Source: Burkholderiaceae bacterium (lineage in GTDB: Bacteria; Pseudomonadota; Gammaproteobacteria; Burkholderiales; Burkholderiaceae_C). Taken from it: a DNA stretch of 64,000 nucleotides. The notes below the pieces were generated by a model that saw only the letters and a program-made list of their open reading frames with translations, made no database searches and was not told the origin of the DNA. Of this stretch, positions 37,988 through 47,764 are shown piece after piece (the first letter of the stretch is position 1; every line of letters begins with the position of its first letter). Made by a program: the position numbers and the translations under genes. Location of the stretch: assembly GCA_023150375.1 (NCBI GenBank), contig JAKLLA010000014.1:1-64000 (forward strand). The letters are read 5' to 3'.

Positions 37988-40900
37988 CTAGGAGGGCGAG
38001 CCCTGCGCGGGGCTTGCGGCGCGGGCGCGGCGGCGCCGCAGCCATTGCGACAGATCATCGAGCCAGCAGTAGATCACGGGCACCACCACCAGCGTGAGCA
38101 GCGAGGAGGTGATCACGCCGCCGATCACCGCCTGCCCCATCGGAGCGCGCTGCTCGGAGCCCTCCGACAGCGCGAAGGCCAGCGGGAGCATGCCGAAGAC
38201 CATCGCCAGCGTGGTCATCAGGATGGGGCGCAGCCGCACCCGGGCCGCCAGCAGCAGGGCCGCTTCGCGCGCCAGCGGGCGACCGGGCTGGCCGGGGTCG
38301 TCCGCCTCGGTGTGCACCTCGCCGGCGCGGGCGCGGATCGCGAAGTCGATCAGCAGGATGGCGTTCTTGGTCACCAGACCCATCAGCATCACCACGCCGA
38401 TGATGGAGAACAGGTTCATCGTCGAGCCGAAGGCCAGCAGCATGGCCACCACGCCGATCAGCGTGAGCGGCAGCGAGCTCATCAGGGCGATCGGCTGGAT
38501 GAAGCTGCGGAACTGCGAGGCCAGGATCATGTAGATGAAGATCACCCCCATCGCCAGCGCCGAGATCGCGTAGGCGAAGCTCTCGGCCATGTCCTTGGTC
38601 GAGCCGCCGAAGCGCCAGCGCATGCCGGTGGGGAAGGGGTGCTCCTCGAGCACCCGGCGGATGTCGGCCGACACCTCGCCGAGCGAGCGGCCGTAGACGT
38701 TGGCGGTGAACTCCACCTCGCGTGCCAGGTCGCGGCGGTTGATCTGGTTGGCCGTGCGGTCCTCGCGCAGTTCGGCCACCTGGCCCAGGCGCACCAGGCG
38801 CGGGCTGCCGTCGGGTCCAGCGCCCACCACCAGGCCGAGGCGGGCCAGGTCGGCGGGATCGTCGCGGGCCTCGGGCGCCAGGCGCAGCTTGACGTCGACG
38901 TTCAGGTCGTCGCTGGCGCGCCAGTTGCCGATCGTCTGGCCGGCCACCAGGGCGCGCAGCGTGCTGGTGACCGCGCCCACCGACAGGCCCAGGTCGGCGG
39001 CGACGTCGCGCCGCACGTCCACGGCGACGGTGGGCTGCGGCGGCTTGGCGCTGCTGTCCAGATCGACCAGACCGGGGATGGCCGCCAGCTTGCGGCGCAG
39101 GGCCTCGGCCTGCGCTTCGAGGGCCTGCAGGTCGCTGCCCTGCAGGGAGAACTGCAGCGGCTTGCCGCCCCCCACCGGATCGAGCAGGCCGACGTGGGTC
39201 ACCGTGATGCCCGGGATGCGGGCGAGCTGCTCGCGCAGCGGGCCGGTGAGCTGGTCCTGGCTGAAGCGGCGGTCCTTGCGGTCCACCAGCCGCACGTACA
39301 TCACCGCGTAGATCCGGCCCTGCGCCTGGCCGGTGTTGATCGTGGTCAGGGTGTAGCGCACCTCGGGCATCCGACGCACGATCGCGTCGACCTGCCGCAC
39401 CTTGGCCTCGGTGACCTCCAGCGACGAACCCACCGGGGTGTGGAAGGCCAGGGTGGTCTCGGAGAAGTCCGCCTTGGGCACGAACTCGCTGCCCAGCACG
39501 CGCAGCAGGCCGATCGCGGCGACGAAGCTGGCCACCGCGATCGCCACCGTGGCCCCCTTGTGTCGCAGCGACCAGGCCAGCGCCACCTCGTAGCCCCGCC
39601 CCAGCGCGTGCGAGAAGCGGTCCACCGCATGGGTCACGCGCCCCAGCGTGCGCTCGTAGAGCGTGCGGGGCCGGAACGGCGCGCCCTCGGCGTGGATGGC
39701 CGGGTCGTGCCAGACCGAACTGAGCATCGGGTCCAGCGTGAAGCTGACGAACATCGAGATCAGCACCGCCGCGACGATGGTGATGCCGAACTCGTGGAAG
39801 AACTTGCCGATGATCCCGCCCATGAAGCCGATGGGCAGGAACACCGCCACGATCGACAGCGTGGTGGCCAGCACCGCCAGGCCGATCTCGGCGGTGCCGT
39901 CCAGGGCGGCGCGGTGCGCATCCTTGCCCATCTGCACATGGCGCACGATGTTCTCGCGCACCACGATGGCATCGTCGATCAGCAGCCCCACGCACAGGCT
40001 CAGCGCCATCAGCGTGATCATGTTGATCGAGAAGCCCGCCAGCTGCATCACGAAGAAGGTGCCGACCAGTGCGATCGGCAGCGTCAGCCCGGTGATGACG
40101 GTGGAGCGCCAGGAGTTCAGGAAGAGGAAGACGATGCCGATGGTCAGCAGCGCGCCTTCGAACAGCGTCTGGCGCACGTTGGTCACGGCCACGCGGATCG
40201 GCCGCGAGTTGTCGCGCACCAGCTCCAGCGTGGCCCCGGCGGGCAGCTCGCCGCGCGCGCGCAGCTGGGCCACCGCCGCGTTCAGGCCGTCCACCACCGC
40301 GATGGTGTTCTCGCCCTGCGCCTTCAGCACGTCCAGGGCCAGGGTGCGTCGGCCGTTGTAGAGCGCCAGCGACTCGACCTCCTGGGGGCCGTCGACCACC
40401 CGGGCGACCTGACCGAGCCGGATCAGCGTGCCGGCACGCCGCGCCACCACCAGCCGCTCGAAGTCCTCGGGTCGGCCGATGCGGCCCTGCACCTGCACGA
40501 CCTGCTCGCGTTCGAGCGAACGCAGCGCGCCGGCGGGCAGCTCCTGGTTCTCCGTGCGCACCGCGGCCATCACCTGGTCGACGCCGACGCCCAGCGCCTC
40601 CATCGCTGCCGGGTCCAGGTAGAGGTTGATCTCGCGCCGGATCGCGCCCACCAGCGCCACCGAGCCAACGCCGCGCACGTTCTCCAGCCGCTTGCGCAGC
40701 ACCTGGTCGGCCCAGGTGGAGAGCTGCACCGGGTCGATGCGCCCGTCCGGCGAGCTCAGCGCCACCGACCAGATCGGCCGCGAGGCGGGGTCGAAGCGCT
40801 GCACCTTGGGCTTGCCGACCTCCTCGCGCAGGCTGGCCTCCAGGATGGCCACCTTCTCGCGCACGTCCTCGGCGGCGCGCCGGCCGTCCACCGAGAGCTG

Positions 40901-41185
40901 GAACTGCACGATCACCACCGAGGTGCCCGCGTAGCTGCGCGAGTAGAGCTGGTCGATGCCGTCGACCGCGTTGACGGCCTCCTCGACCTTGCGCGTCACC
41001 TCGGTCTCGACCACCTCGGCCGAGGCGCCGGGGTACTCGACGGAGACGACGACGATCGGGAATTCGATGTCCGGAAACTGGTCGACCTTCAGGCGCTGGA
41101 AGGAGAACAGCCCCAGCACCAGCAGCGCGGCCATCACCATCGTGGCCAGTACCGGGTTGGCGATCGAGACACGGGTGAACCACAT
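37988..41185 (-). CDS. RND-family efflux pump inner-membrane subunit
   Basis: 1065 aa HAE1/AcrB-type proton-driven transporter. Twelve membrane helices in the usual pattern (one at 12-30, groups around 335-500 and 860-1040) with two large periplasmic loops. The proton-relay Asp pair is in GLLIDDAIVVREN; the C-terminal half has VMLMGLVTKNAILLIDFA. Pairs with the adaptor 18 bases upstream. Substrates cannot be told from sequence. Ends in a polar, Arg-rich tail. Confidence 0.95.
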   Translation of the reverse strand: MWFTRVSIANPVLATMVMAALLVLGLFSFQRLKVDQFPDIEFPIVVVSVEYPGASAEVVETEVTRKVEEAVNAVDGIDQLYSRSYAGTSVVIVQFQLSVDGRRAAEDVREKVAILEASLREEVGKPKVQRFDPASRPIWSVALSSPDGRIDPVQLSTWADQVLRKRLENVRGVGSVALVGAIRREINLYLDPAAMEALGVGVDQVMAAVRTENQELPAGALRSLEREQVVQVQGRIGRPEDFERLVVARRAGTLIRLGQVARVVDGPQEVESLALYNGRRTLALDVLKAQGENTIAVVDGLNAAVAQLRARGELPAGATLELVRDNSRPIRVAVTNVRQTLFEGALLTIGIVFLFLNSWRSTVITGLTLPIALVGTFFVMQLAGFSINMITLMALSLCVGLLIDDAIVVRENIVRHVQMGKDAHRAALDGTAEIGLAVLATTLSIVAVFLPIGFMGGIIGKFFHEFGITIVAAVLISMFVSFTLDPMLSSVWHDPAIHAEGAPFRPRTLYERTLGRVTHAVDRFSHALGRGYEVALAWSLRHKGATVAIAVASFVAAIGLLRVLGSEFVPKADFSETTLAFHTPVGSSLEVTEAKVRQVDAIVRRMPEVRYTLTTINTGQAQGRIYAVMYVRLVDRKDRRFSQDQLTGPLREQLARIPGITVTHVGLLDPVGGGKPLQFSLQGSDLQALEAQAEALRRKLAAIPGLVDLDSSAKPPQPTVAVDVRRDVAADLGLSVGAVTSTLRALVAGQTIGNWRASDDLNVDVKLRLAPEARDDPADLARLGLVVGAGPDGSPRLVRLGQVAELREDRTANQINRRDLAREVEFTANVYGRSLGEVSADIRRVLEEHPFPTGMRWRFGGSTKDMAESFAYAISALAMGVIFIYMILASQFRSFIQPIALMSSLPLTLIGVVAMLLAFGSTMNLFSIIGVVMLMGLVTKNAILLIDFAIRARAGEVHTEADDPGQPGRPLAREAALLLAARVRLRPILMTTLAMVFGMLPLAFALSEGSEQRAPMGQAVIGGVITSSLLTLVVVPVIYCWLDDLSQWLRRRRARAASPAQGSPS

Positions 41186-41203
41186 GGCGCGGGACCGGCG
41201 ATG

Positions 41204-42382
41204 TCAGCGCGACGCCGCAGCGGCGTCCGGCGTCACCCGGCGCGCCGGCGTGCCGTCGTCCACCCGTCCCAGGCTGCCGCGCAGCACCAGGGCACCGGCC
41301 GCCACGCCTTCGCGCAACTCCACGTACGGCTCCGCCGCGCCGGGTTCGTCGACCGTGCCCCGCTCGCCCAGCCGCACGCTGCGGTGCCGCAGCTGGCCGT
41401 TCTCGAAGACGATCACGTAAGGCGTGGAGGCATCGCGGCGCAGCGCCGAAACCGGCACGCTGGGCAGTGGTGTGCGGGTGCCGCGCGCCAGCGCGATCTC
41501 GCCGCGCGCGAACAGCCCGGCGCGCAGGCCGGGGCCGCCGGGCAGTCCGAGGTAGGCCAGCACGGCCCGCGTGCCGGCCTGCGCGCTGGGATTGAGTCGC
41601 ACGACCGTGGCACGCACCGGCTCGGGGCGGCCTTCCACCCACAGCCGGGCCGTCGCGCCCGGCTGCAGGGCGGCCGCCTCCTCGGGCGGCAGCGCCGCTT
41701 CCAGCTCGAGGCGGGAGAGGTCCACGATCTCCAGCACCCGCGCATCCACGGCGACCCGCTCGCCCGGCTGTGCCAGGCGCTGCGCCACCTGGCCGCTCAG
41801 CGGGGCGCGCAGCAGCGTGTCGGCCTGGGCCTTGCGCGCCAGCGCCACGGCTGCCCGGGCCGAAGCCAGGTTGGCCAGCGCAGCGTTGTGGTTGGCCAGT
41901 GCGGTGTCCAGCGCGGTCGGGGAGATGAAGCCCTGTTCCAGCAGCGCCCGGTGGTTCTGCAGCTGGCGCTGCGTGATGTCCTGCTGCGCCTGGGCGGCGG
42001 CAGCCTGCTGCTCGGCCTGCTCGAGCCGCCAGTCGAACTCGGTCGGGTCGATGCGGCCGACGATCTCCCCGGCACGCACGGCGTCGCCTTCGCGGGGTGT
42101 CAGGGTGGTCAGTTCGCCGGCCACCTTGGCCTTCAGGAAGGCGCTGTGCACCGGCTTCAGGCTGCCGGTGAAGGCCACGCTGCGATCGATCGACCGCGCC
42201 TGCACCTCCACCAGATCGGCCGGCGCGAGCTCCAGCACGGCCCGGGTCGGAGCGCCGGAGGCCGCCACTGCCGGGGCTGCGGGCCTGGCCACGCGGCCCT
42301 GCTGCACCTGGCGCCAGGCCAGACCGCCGGCCAGCAGGAGGGCCAGGACGACGAAGGAGATCAGGGCGGTGCGTCGCGTCAT
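41204..42382 (-). CDS. RND efflux periplasmic adaptor (membrane fusion protein)
   Basis: 392 aa. N-terminal anchor (about 6-23), barrel-sandwich (lipoyl) hybrid halves (VAFTGSLKPVHSAFLKAKVAGEL and LRAPLSGQVAQRLAQPGERV) around an alpha hairpin (about 110-185), then a beta-barrel and membrane-proximal domain. Links the inner-membrane pump to a TolC channel. Lies between the TetR gene (12-base gap) and the pump. Confidence 0.94.
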   Translation of the reverse strand: MTRRTALISFVVLALLLAGGLAWRQVQQGRVARPAAPAVAASGAPTRAVLELAPADLVEVQARSIDRSVAFTGSLKPVHSAFLKAKVAGELTTLTPREGDAVRAGEIVGRIDPTEFDWRLEQAEQQAAAAQAQQDITQRQLQNHRALLEQGFISPTALDTALANHNAALANLASARAAVALARKAQADTLLRAPLSGQVAQRLAQPGERVAVDARVLEIVDLSRLELEAALPPEEAAALQPGATARLWVEGRPEPVRATVVRLNPSAQAGTRAVLAYLGLPGGPGLRAGLFARGEIALARGTRTPLPSVPVSALRRDASTPYVIVFENGQLRHRSVRLGERGTVDEPGAAEPYVELREGVAAGALVLRGSLGRVDDGTPARRVTPDAAAASR

Positions 42383-42394
42383 GGCCTCGAGCCG

Positions 42395-43102
42395 TCAAGG
42401 TAGGGGGGCTTCGGCCGGGGCGGGGCCCGGCAGCGTCAGCCCGTGCAGCAGCAGGTCCATGTGCTGCTGGATGAAGCGCTGCGGATCGCTCAGGGCTTCG
42501 GCCGGGTGGCACACGCCCAGCGAGTGCTTGTGCACGCACAACATCACCATCGGCAGCACCAGAGAGTGCACCACGCTGTCCGCCGGCAGGTCGCGGAACT
42601 CGCCGGCGGCAATGCCGCGCTCGACGATCGCGCCGAGCAGGCGCTGCCCCGGCTCCACCACCTCACGAAAGTAGAACTCGGCGATCTCCGGGAAGTTGCG
42701 CACCTCGGCGATCACCAGCTTGAACACGCCGGAGGCGTCGCTGCGCAGCACCTCGCTCCACCACTGCGTCAGCACGTCGCGCAGCAACTCGGCACAGGAG
42801 CCCGGGTGATCGGCCACCCGGTCGGCCGCCGCGGCGATGCGGCTGGACAGGCGCTCTCGGATCACCGCCTCGAGCAGCTCCTGCTTGCTGGCGAAGTACA
42901 GGTAGAGGGTGCCCTTGGAGACGCCGGCGCGCCGGGCGACCTCTTCGGCCCGGGTGGCCGCGAAGCCCTTCTCGACGAACAGGGCCAGCGCGGCATCGAG
43001 CAACTCCTGGGGGCGCTCGGCTTTGCGGCGCCGGTGCGCGGTCGCGGCGGCAGCGCCCGGCGTGGCGTCAGGATCGGAATCCGGGGTCTCGGGAAGGCTC
43101 AC
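42395..43102 (-). CDS. TetR-family repressor of the RND efflux genes
   Basis: 235 aa. An N-terminal helix-turn-helix (about 28-75) with FAATRAEEVARRAGVSKGTLYLYFASKQEL, a low-complexity 25-residue leader and an all-helical ligand domain. First gene of the efflux operon; a perfect 14-bp dyad 66-79 bases before its start is the probable operator, so it likely controls itself, the adaptor and the pump. The effector is unknown. Confidence 0.92.
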   Translation of the reverse strand: MSLPETPDSDPDATPGAAAATAHRRRKAERPQELLDAALALFVEKGFAATRAEEVARRAGVSKGTLYLYFASKQELLEAVIRERLSSRIAAAADRVADHPGSCAELLRDVLTQWWSEVLRSDASGVFKLVIAEVRNFPEIAEFYFREVVEPGQRLLGAIVERGIAAGEFRDLPADSVVHSLVLPMVMLCVHKHSLGVCHPAEALSDPQRFIQQHMDLLLHGLTLPGPAPAEAPLP

Positions 43103-43167
43103 GGGCGGCGAAACGGCAGCGCCTCGCCCGCATCCCCAGGGCGCGGCAGCGGGTCGCTCGATAAATG

Positions 43168-43181
43168 ACTGACTGGTCAGT
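43168..43181. promoter_or_regulatory. Candidate TetR operator upstream of the efflux operon
   Basis: ACTGAC-TG-GTCAGT, a perfect 6-bp inverted repeat with a 2-bp centre, lies in the 105-base gap between paaY and the TetR gene, where the efflux promoter must be. Confidence 0.6.
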
Positions 43182-43207
43182 AATGTAGTGCCGCGCCGCC
43201 TGGGTGG

Positions 43208-43828
43208 TCAATCCAGCGCCGACCGTTCGCCCCGCCGGGTGGCGATCAGCGGCTTGACGTCCGAGGCCGGAATGCGCGGCCGGTCGGCCTCCATCGCCGC
43301 CAGCGGGGCCACCTCGACCAGCGAGGCCAGGCTGCGCCGCGTCAGCTCCTGATAGGTGCCGGTGCCGGCGCGCTTCCAGGCGATCTCGTCGTCGCTCAGG
43401 TCGCGCAGCACCTTGGCGGGCACGCCCGCCACGAGCTTGCCGGCGGGGATCTTCAGCCCGGCGCGCACGAAGGCGCAGGCGGCGACGATGCTCGTCTCGC
43501 CGATCTCGGCCTCGTCCATCACCACCGCATTCATGCCCACCAGGGCGTCGCGTCGCACCACGCAGCCGTGCAGCACCGCGCCGTGGCCGACGTGGCCGTT
43601 GACCTCGACGACGGTGTCCGTGCCCGGAAAGCCGTGCATCACGCAGGTGTCCTGCAGGTTGGCGCCCTCCTGGATCACGATGCGGCCGAAGTCGCCACGC
43701 AGGCTGGCCAGCGGGCCGATGTAGGCGCCGGGGCCGACGATGACGTCGCCGATCAGTACCGCGCTGGGGTGCACGTAGGCCGTGGGGTCGACGACGGGGA
43801 TCACGCCGTCGATGGCGTAGCAGGGCAT
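43208..43828 (-). CDS. paaY: PaaY, hexapeptide-repeat thioesterase/gamma-carbonic anhydrase family
   Basis: 206 aa left-handed beta-helix protein. The start [21 protein letters not shown] and the hexapeptide repeats with metal-site His residues ([13 protein letters not shown]) identify PaaY. In E. coli this protein acts as a thioesterase that frees CoA from ring-hydroxylated side products. The ATG at 43828 has GGAGACCTCC upstream; longer starts enter the divergent control region. It is transcribed away from paaG. Confidence 0.93.
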   Translation of the reverse strand: MPCYAIDGVIPVVDPTAYVHPSAVLIGDVIVGPGAYIGPLASLRGDFGRIVIQEGANLQDTCVMHGFPGTDTVVEVNGHVGHGAVLHGCVVRRDALVGMNAVVMDEAEIGETSIVAACAFVRAGLKIPAGKLVAGVPAKVLRDLSDDEIAWKRAGTGTYQELTRRSLASLVEVAPLAAMEADRPRIPASDVKPLIATRRGERSALD

Positions 43829-43846
43829 GGAGGTCTCCTCGTTGGT

Positions 43847-43868
43847 GCGCCAGCTGGAACACTGGCGC
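43847..43868. promoter_or_regulatory. Perfect dyad GCGCCAG-N8-CTGGCGC in the paaY leader
   Basis: A 7-bp inverted repeat (43847-43853 and 43862-43868) begins 19 bases upstream of the paaY start. It could be a protein site or an mRNA hairpin near the paaY ribosome site. Confidence 0.4.
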
Positions 43869-43876
43869 CGTTGTCG

Positions 43877-43950
43877 TTGCGCTGGATCAGTCTTTCGCTT
43901 CGGTGGCTTCTCAGGGTCATCCCCGAGGGTGATGCGATTGCGCTGGATCA
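43877..43950. repeat. 13-bp direct repeat in the paaY/paaG control region
   Basis: TTGCGCTGGATCA occurs at 43877-43889 and 43938-43950, exactly 61 bases apart (about six helical turns). The second copy contains the -35 of the candidate paaG promoter. Confidence 0.7.
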
Positions 43951-43982
43951 AATCGGAGGCTACGATTTACTTACCGGTCGGT
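43938..43982 (+). promoter_or_regulatory. paaG promoter with PaaR-like operator
   Basis: TTGCGC (43938-43943), 17 bases, TACGAT (43961-43966), then ACTTACCGGTCGGT (43969-43982), which matches the palindrome ACCGACCGGTCGGT at 12 of 14 positions. An operator across the start point would repress the paa operon. The link to the TetR protein encoded at 50591 is inference; I recall similar palindromes for betaproteobacterial PaaR but cannot verify this. Confidence 0.55.
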
Positions 43983-44009
43983 CAAGAATGTTTTGAGCCA
44001 GGAGACAGT

Positions 44010-44828
44010 GTGACGGAACCCCAGGTCCTGACCCAGCAGGAAGGTGCAGTGCGCACCCTGACGTTGAACCGCCCCAAGGCGTTGAACAGCTTCACCACTT
44101 CGATGCATGCCGAGTTGCTGGCGGCGCTGGACGCTGCTGCGGCCGATGCCAGTGTGCGATGCGTGGTGATCACCGGCGCGGGCCGCGGTTTCTGCGCCGG
44201 GCAGGACCTGAGCGATCCCGCCATCGCCCCCAGGATGGTCGACGGCCGGATGCTGCCCGCGGCCGAGCAGCCGGACATCGGCGCGCTGATCGAGGCCTGC
44301 TACCGCCCGCTGGCGCTGCGGGTGCAGTCCATGCCGGTGCCGGTGATCGCGGCGGTCAACGGCGTGGCGGCGGGGGCGGGTGCCAATTTCGCGCTGGGCT
44401 GCGACCTGACGGTGGCGGCGCGCTCGGCCAGCTTCATCCAGGCCTTCTCGAAGATCGCGCTGGTGCCCGACTGCGGCGGCACCTGGTGGCTGCCGCGCCT
44501 GGTGGGTCGCCAGCGCGCGATGGGCCTGGCCATGCTCGGCGACAAGCTGAGCGCCGAGCAGGCGGCGGCCTGGGGCCTGATCTGGCAGTGCGTGGACGAC
44601 GCCGAGCTGGGCGCGACCGTGGCGGCGCTGGCCGCGCGGCTGGCGGCGATGCCCGCGCGGGCGCTGGTCGAGACGCGCCGCGCCTTCGACGCCGCCGCCG
44701 GCATGGGCTACGACGAGGCGCTGGTCAACGAGGGCCGGCTGCAGTCCGAGCTCGGCCGGGCGAACGACTACGTCGAGGGCGTCACGGCCTTTTTCGCCAA
44801 GCGCGCACCGACTTTCACCGACCGTTGA
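44010..44828 (+). CDS. paaG: PaaG, ring-1,2-epoxyphenylacetyl-CoA isomerase
   Basis: 272 aa crotonase-fold enzyme that turns the ring epoxide into the seven-membered oxepin-CoA. Signatures GRGFCAGQDLSDP, NGVAAGAGANFALGCDL, FSKIALVPDCGGTWWLPRLVG and the ending FFAKRAPTFTDR follow E. coli PaaG closely. The GTG at 44010 has AGGAGA five bases upstream. First gene of the paaGIKABCDE operon. Confidence 0.94.
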   Translation: MTEPQVLTQQEGAVRTLTLNRPKALNSFTTSMHAELLAALDAAAADASVRCVVITGAGRGFCAGQDLSDPAIAPRMVDGRMLPAAEQPDIGALIEACYRPLALRVQSMPVPVIAAVNGVAAGAGANFALGCDLTVAARSASFIQAFSKIALVPDCGGTWWLPRLVGRQRAMGLAMLGDKLSAEQAAAWGLIWQCVDDAELGATVAALAARLAAMPARALVETRRAFDAAAGMGYDEALVNEGRLQSELGRANDYVEGVTAFFAKRAPTFTDR

Positions 44829-44835
44829 GTTCACG

Positions 44836-45282
44836 ATGACGATGACCCCCCAGCAGACTGCGGAGTTCGTCCGCGACGGCATGTACGCCCAGGACCACGC
44901 GGTGCGTGCGCTGGGCATTCAGATCACCGACATCGCGCCCGGCCGGGCTACGGCGGTGATGACGGTGCGCCGAGACATGGTCAACGGCTTCGCGATCTGC
45001 CACGGCGGCCTGGTGGCCACGCTGGCGGACACCGCCTTCGCCTACGGCTGCAACTCGTACAACGAGATGACGGTGGCCTCGGGCTTCGACGTGGACCTCT
45101 TCGCCGCCTCCCGCGAGGGCGACGTGCTCACCGCGGTGGCCGAGGAGGTGCACCAGGCCGGCCGCACCGGCGTGTACGACATCCTCGTGACCAACCAGCG
45201 CGGCGAGCGCATCGCGGTGTTCCGCGGCCGTTCCTACCGCATGAAGGGTCGGCCCACGGTGGCGCCCCCGGCCGCCGGCTGA
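44836..45282 (+). CDS. paaI: PaaI, hydroxyphenylacetyl-CoA thioesterase
   Basis: 148 aa hotdog-fold thioesterase. NGFAICHGGLVATLADTAFAYGCNS is the family core, with the catalytic Asp in LADTAF. Removes CoA from dead-end phenylacetate intermediates, a proofreading role. Begins 7 bases after paaG. Confidence 0.95.
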   Translation: MTMTPQQTAEFVRDGMYAQDHAVRALGIQITDIAPGRATAVMTVRRDMVNGFAICHGGLVATLADTAFAYGCNSYNEMTVASGFDVDLFAASREGDVLTAVAEEVHQAGRTGVYDILVTNQRGERIAVFRGRSYRMKGRPTVAPPAAG

Positions 45283-45373
45283 CGCCGCCTTCGACCTGAC
45301 CTGCGCCCGCACCGACCGGCTGAAGCCGGCAGCCCGGCGTGCCGACCATCCACCGCATCGAGGAGACAAGCCC

Positions 45374-46684
45374 ATGCCCGTCCAGCGCCCCGCGCCCGGT
45401 GACCTGGAGCCCATCGAGACCGCCAGCCGCGACGAGCTGCAGGCCCTGCAGCTGCAGCGGCTGAAGTGGTCGCTGCAGCACGCCTACGACAACGTGCCGC
45501 ACTACCGCAAGTCCTTCGACGAGAAGGGCGTGCACCCCAGCGACCTGAAGTCGCTGGCGGACCTGGCCAGGTTCCCCTTCACCACCAAGGCCACGCTGCG
45601 GGAGAACTACCCCTTCGGCCTGTTCGCGGTGCCGCGCGAGCGCGTGGCGCGCATCCACGCCTCGTCGGGCACCACCGGCAAGCCGACGGTGGTGGGCTAC
45701 ACCCGCAACGACATCGACCACTGGGCCGACCTGGTGGCGCGCTCGATCCGTGCCGCGGGCGGCCGGCCGGGCGACATCGTGCACGTGGCCTACGGCTACG
45801 GCCTGTTCACCGGCGGCCTGGGCGCGCACTACGGCGCCGAGCGGCTGGGCTGCACGGTGATCCCGGTGTCGGGCGGGCAGACCGAGAAGCAGGTACAGCT
45901 GATCACCGACTTCAAGCCGGACATCATCATGGTCACCCCCAGCTATATGCAGGTGATCATCGAGGAGATGCGCCGCCAGGGGCAGGACCCGGCCGCCTGC
46001 TCGCTGAAGGTGGGCATCTTCGGCGCCGAGCCCTGGACCGAGGCGATGCGCCGCGAGATCGAGCGGGATGCCGGCATCGACGCGGTGGACATCTACGGCC
46101 TGTCCGAGGTGATGGGCCCGGGCGTGGCCAACGAGTGCATCGAGACCAAGGACGGCCCGGTGATCTGGGAGGACCACTTCTACCCCGAGATCATCGACCC
46201 GCTCACCGGCGAGGTGCTGCCGGACGGTTCCGAGGGCGAGCTGGTCTTCACCACGCTCACCAAGGAGGCGCTGCCGGTGATCCGCTACCGCACGCGCGAC
46301 CTCACCCGGCTGCTGCCACCCACCGCGCGCAGCATGCGCCGCATGGGCAAGATCGTCGGCCGCAGCGACGACATGCTGATCATCCGCGGCGTGAACCTCT
46401 TCCCGACGCAGATCGAGGAGATCGTGCTGCAGCACGAGCAGCTGGCCGGCCAGTACCAGCTCATCGTCAGCCGCGAGGGGCTGATGGACGAGCTGGAGGT
46501 GCGCTGCGAGGTGGCCCCGCAGCACCTGGCCAGCGCCGACCGGGGCGAGATCGCCCGCTGGCTGCAGCACCGCATCAAGACGCTGATCGGCGTGAGCGCC
46601 CGGGTGGTGGTCGGCGACGCCGACAGCATCGAGCGCACGCTGGTCGGCAAGGCCCGCCGCGTGATCGACAAGCGGCCCCGCTGA
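45374..46684 (+). CDS. paaK: PaaK, phenylacetate-CoA ligase
   Basis: 436 aa AMP-forming ligase that activates phenylacetate, the entry step. P-loop [16 protein letters not shown]; adenylate motif [13 protein letters not shown]; hinge [21 protein letters not shown]-terminal Lys in [12 protein letters not shown]. The 91-base gap after paaI ends with a GAGGAGA ribosome site. Confidence 0.97.
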   Translation: MPVQRPAPGDLEPIETASRDELQALQLQRLKWSLQHAYDNVPHYRKSFDEKGVHPSDLKSLADLARFPFTTKATLRENYPFGLFAVPRERVARIHASSGTTGKPTVVGYTRNDIDHWADLVARSIRAAGGRPGDIVHVAYGYGLFTGGLGAHYGAERLGCTVIPVSGGQTEKQVQLITDFKPDIIMVTPSYMQVIIEEMRRQGQDPAACSLKVGIFGAEPWTEAMRREIERDAGIDAVDIYGLSEVMGPGVANECIETKDGPVIWEDHFYPEIIDPLTGEVLPDGSEGELVFTTLTKEALPVIRYRTRDLTRLLPPTARSMRRMGKIVGRSDDMLIIRGVNLFPTQIEEIVLQHEQLAGQYQLIVSREGLMDELEVRCEVAPQHLASADRGEIARWLQHRIKTLIGVSARVVVGDADSIERTLVGKARRVIDKRPR

Positions 46685-46698
46685 AGGAGCAACGAGCC

Positions 46699-47733
46699 AT
46701 GTACACCCAAGCGATGGACCTGATGGCCAAGGAGGGCGCTCCGGCCGCGAAGCCGGTGCGCTCCGCCGAGGAGCTGAAGCTGGAAGAACCCCTGCAACAG
46801 CGCTTCGATGCGCGCATCGACGAGGGCGGCTTCATCGAGGCCAAGGACTGGATGCCCGATCACTACCGCAAGACGCTGGTGCGGCAGATCAGCCAGCACG
46901 CGCACTCGGAGATCGTCGGCATGCTGCCCGAGGGCAACTGGGTGACGCGCGCGCCCACGCTCAAGCGCAAGGCGATCCTGCTGGCCAAGATCCAGGACGA
47001 GGGCGGCCACGGCCTGTACCTCTACGCCGCCGCGGAGACGCTGGGCACCAGCCGCGACGAGCTGCTCGGCGCGCTGCACTCGGGCAAGGCGAAGTACAGC
47101 TCGATCTTCAACTACCCGACGCTGACCTGGGCCGATGTGGGCGTGATCGGCTGGCTGGTGGACGGCGCGGCCATCATGAACCAGGTGCCACTGTGCCGCT
47201 GCAGCTACGCGCCCTACGCGCGGGCGATGATCCGCATCTGCCGCGAGGAGAGCTTCCACCAGCGCCAGGGCTACGACAGCCTGCTGGTGATGATGCAGAA
47301 CGGCACCGAAGCCCAGCGTGCGATGGTGCAGGACGCGGTGAACCGCTGGTGGTGGCCCAGCCTGATGATGTTCGGCCCGCCGGATGGCGAATCCACCCAC
47401 AGCGCGCAGAGCATGCGCTGGGGCATCAAGCGCATCAGCAACGACGACCTGCGGCAGAAGTTCGTCGATGCGACCGTCGAGCAGGCCAAGGTGCTGGGCG
47501 TGTCGTTGCCCGATGCGGACCTGAAGTGGAACGAGGAACGCCAGCACTACGACTTCGGCGCGATCGACTGGGACGAGTTCTGGCGCGTGGTGGGCGGCGA
47601 AGGCCCCTGCAACCGCGAGCGCCTGGGCATGCGCGTGAAGGCCTGGGACGACGGCGCCTGGGTGCGCGAGGCCGCGCTGGCCCACGCCGAGAAGCAGGCC
47701 CGGCGCGCCGCCGAAGCGGCCAAGGCCGCGTGA
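46699..47733 (+). CDS. paaA: PaaA, phenylacetyl-CoA epoxidase catalytic subunit
   Basis: 344 aa diiron subunit of the PaaABCDE multicomponent monooxygenase. Ferritin-like helices with iron ligands in [13 protein letters not shown] and [12 protein letters not shown] (ExxH-type pairs). Longer than E. coli PaaA (309) mainly by an Ala-rich tail. ATG at 46699, 14 bases after paaK, with AAGGAG upstream. Confidence 0.97.
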   Translation: MYTQAMDLMAKEGAPAAKPVRSAEELKLEEPLQQRFDARIDEGGFIEAKDWMPDHYRKTLVRQISQHAHSEIVGMLPEGNWVTRAPTLKRKAILLAKIQDEGGHGLYLYAAAETLGTSRDELLGALHSGKAKYSSIFNYPTLTWADVGVIGWLVDGAAIMNQVPLCRCSYAPYARAMIRICREESFHQRQGYDSLLVMMQNGTEAQRAMVQDAVNRWWWPSLMMFGPPDGESTHSAQSMRWGIKRISNDDLRQKFVDATVEQAKVLGVSLPDADLKWNEERQHYDFGAIDWDEFWRVVGGEGPCNRERLGMRVKAWDDGAWVREAALAHAEKQARRAAEAAKAA

Positions 47734-47764
47734 CCTACGCCGCAACGAATCGACGAGAACCCCG

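Noticed and set aside
38045-42539. Very long open frames (over 1,400 codons) on both strands opposite or out of frame with the RND pump and adaptor
   Set aside because: They are dense in Arg, Ala, Gly, Pro or His and lack natural protein composition. High GC removes stop codons from other frames of real genes; the RND and adaptor motifs sit in the minus frames annotated.
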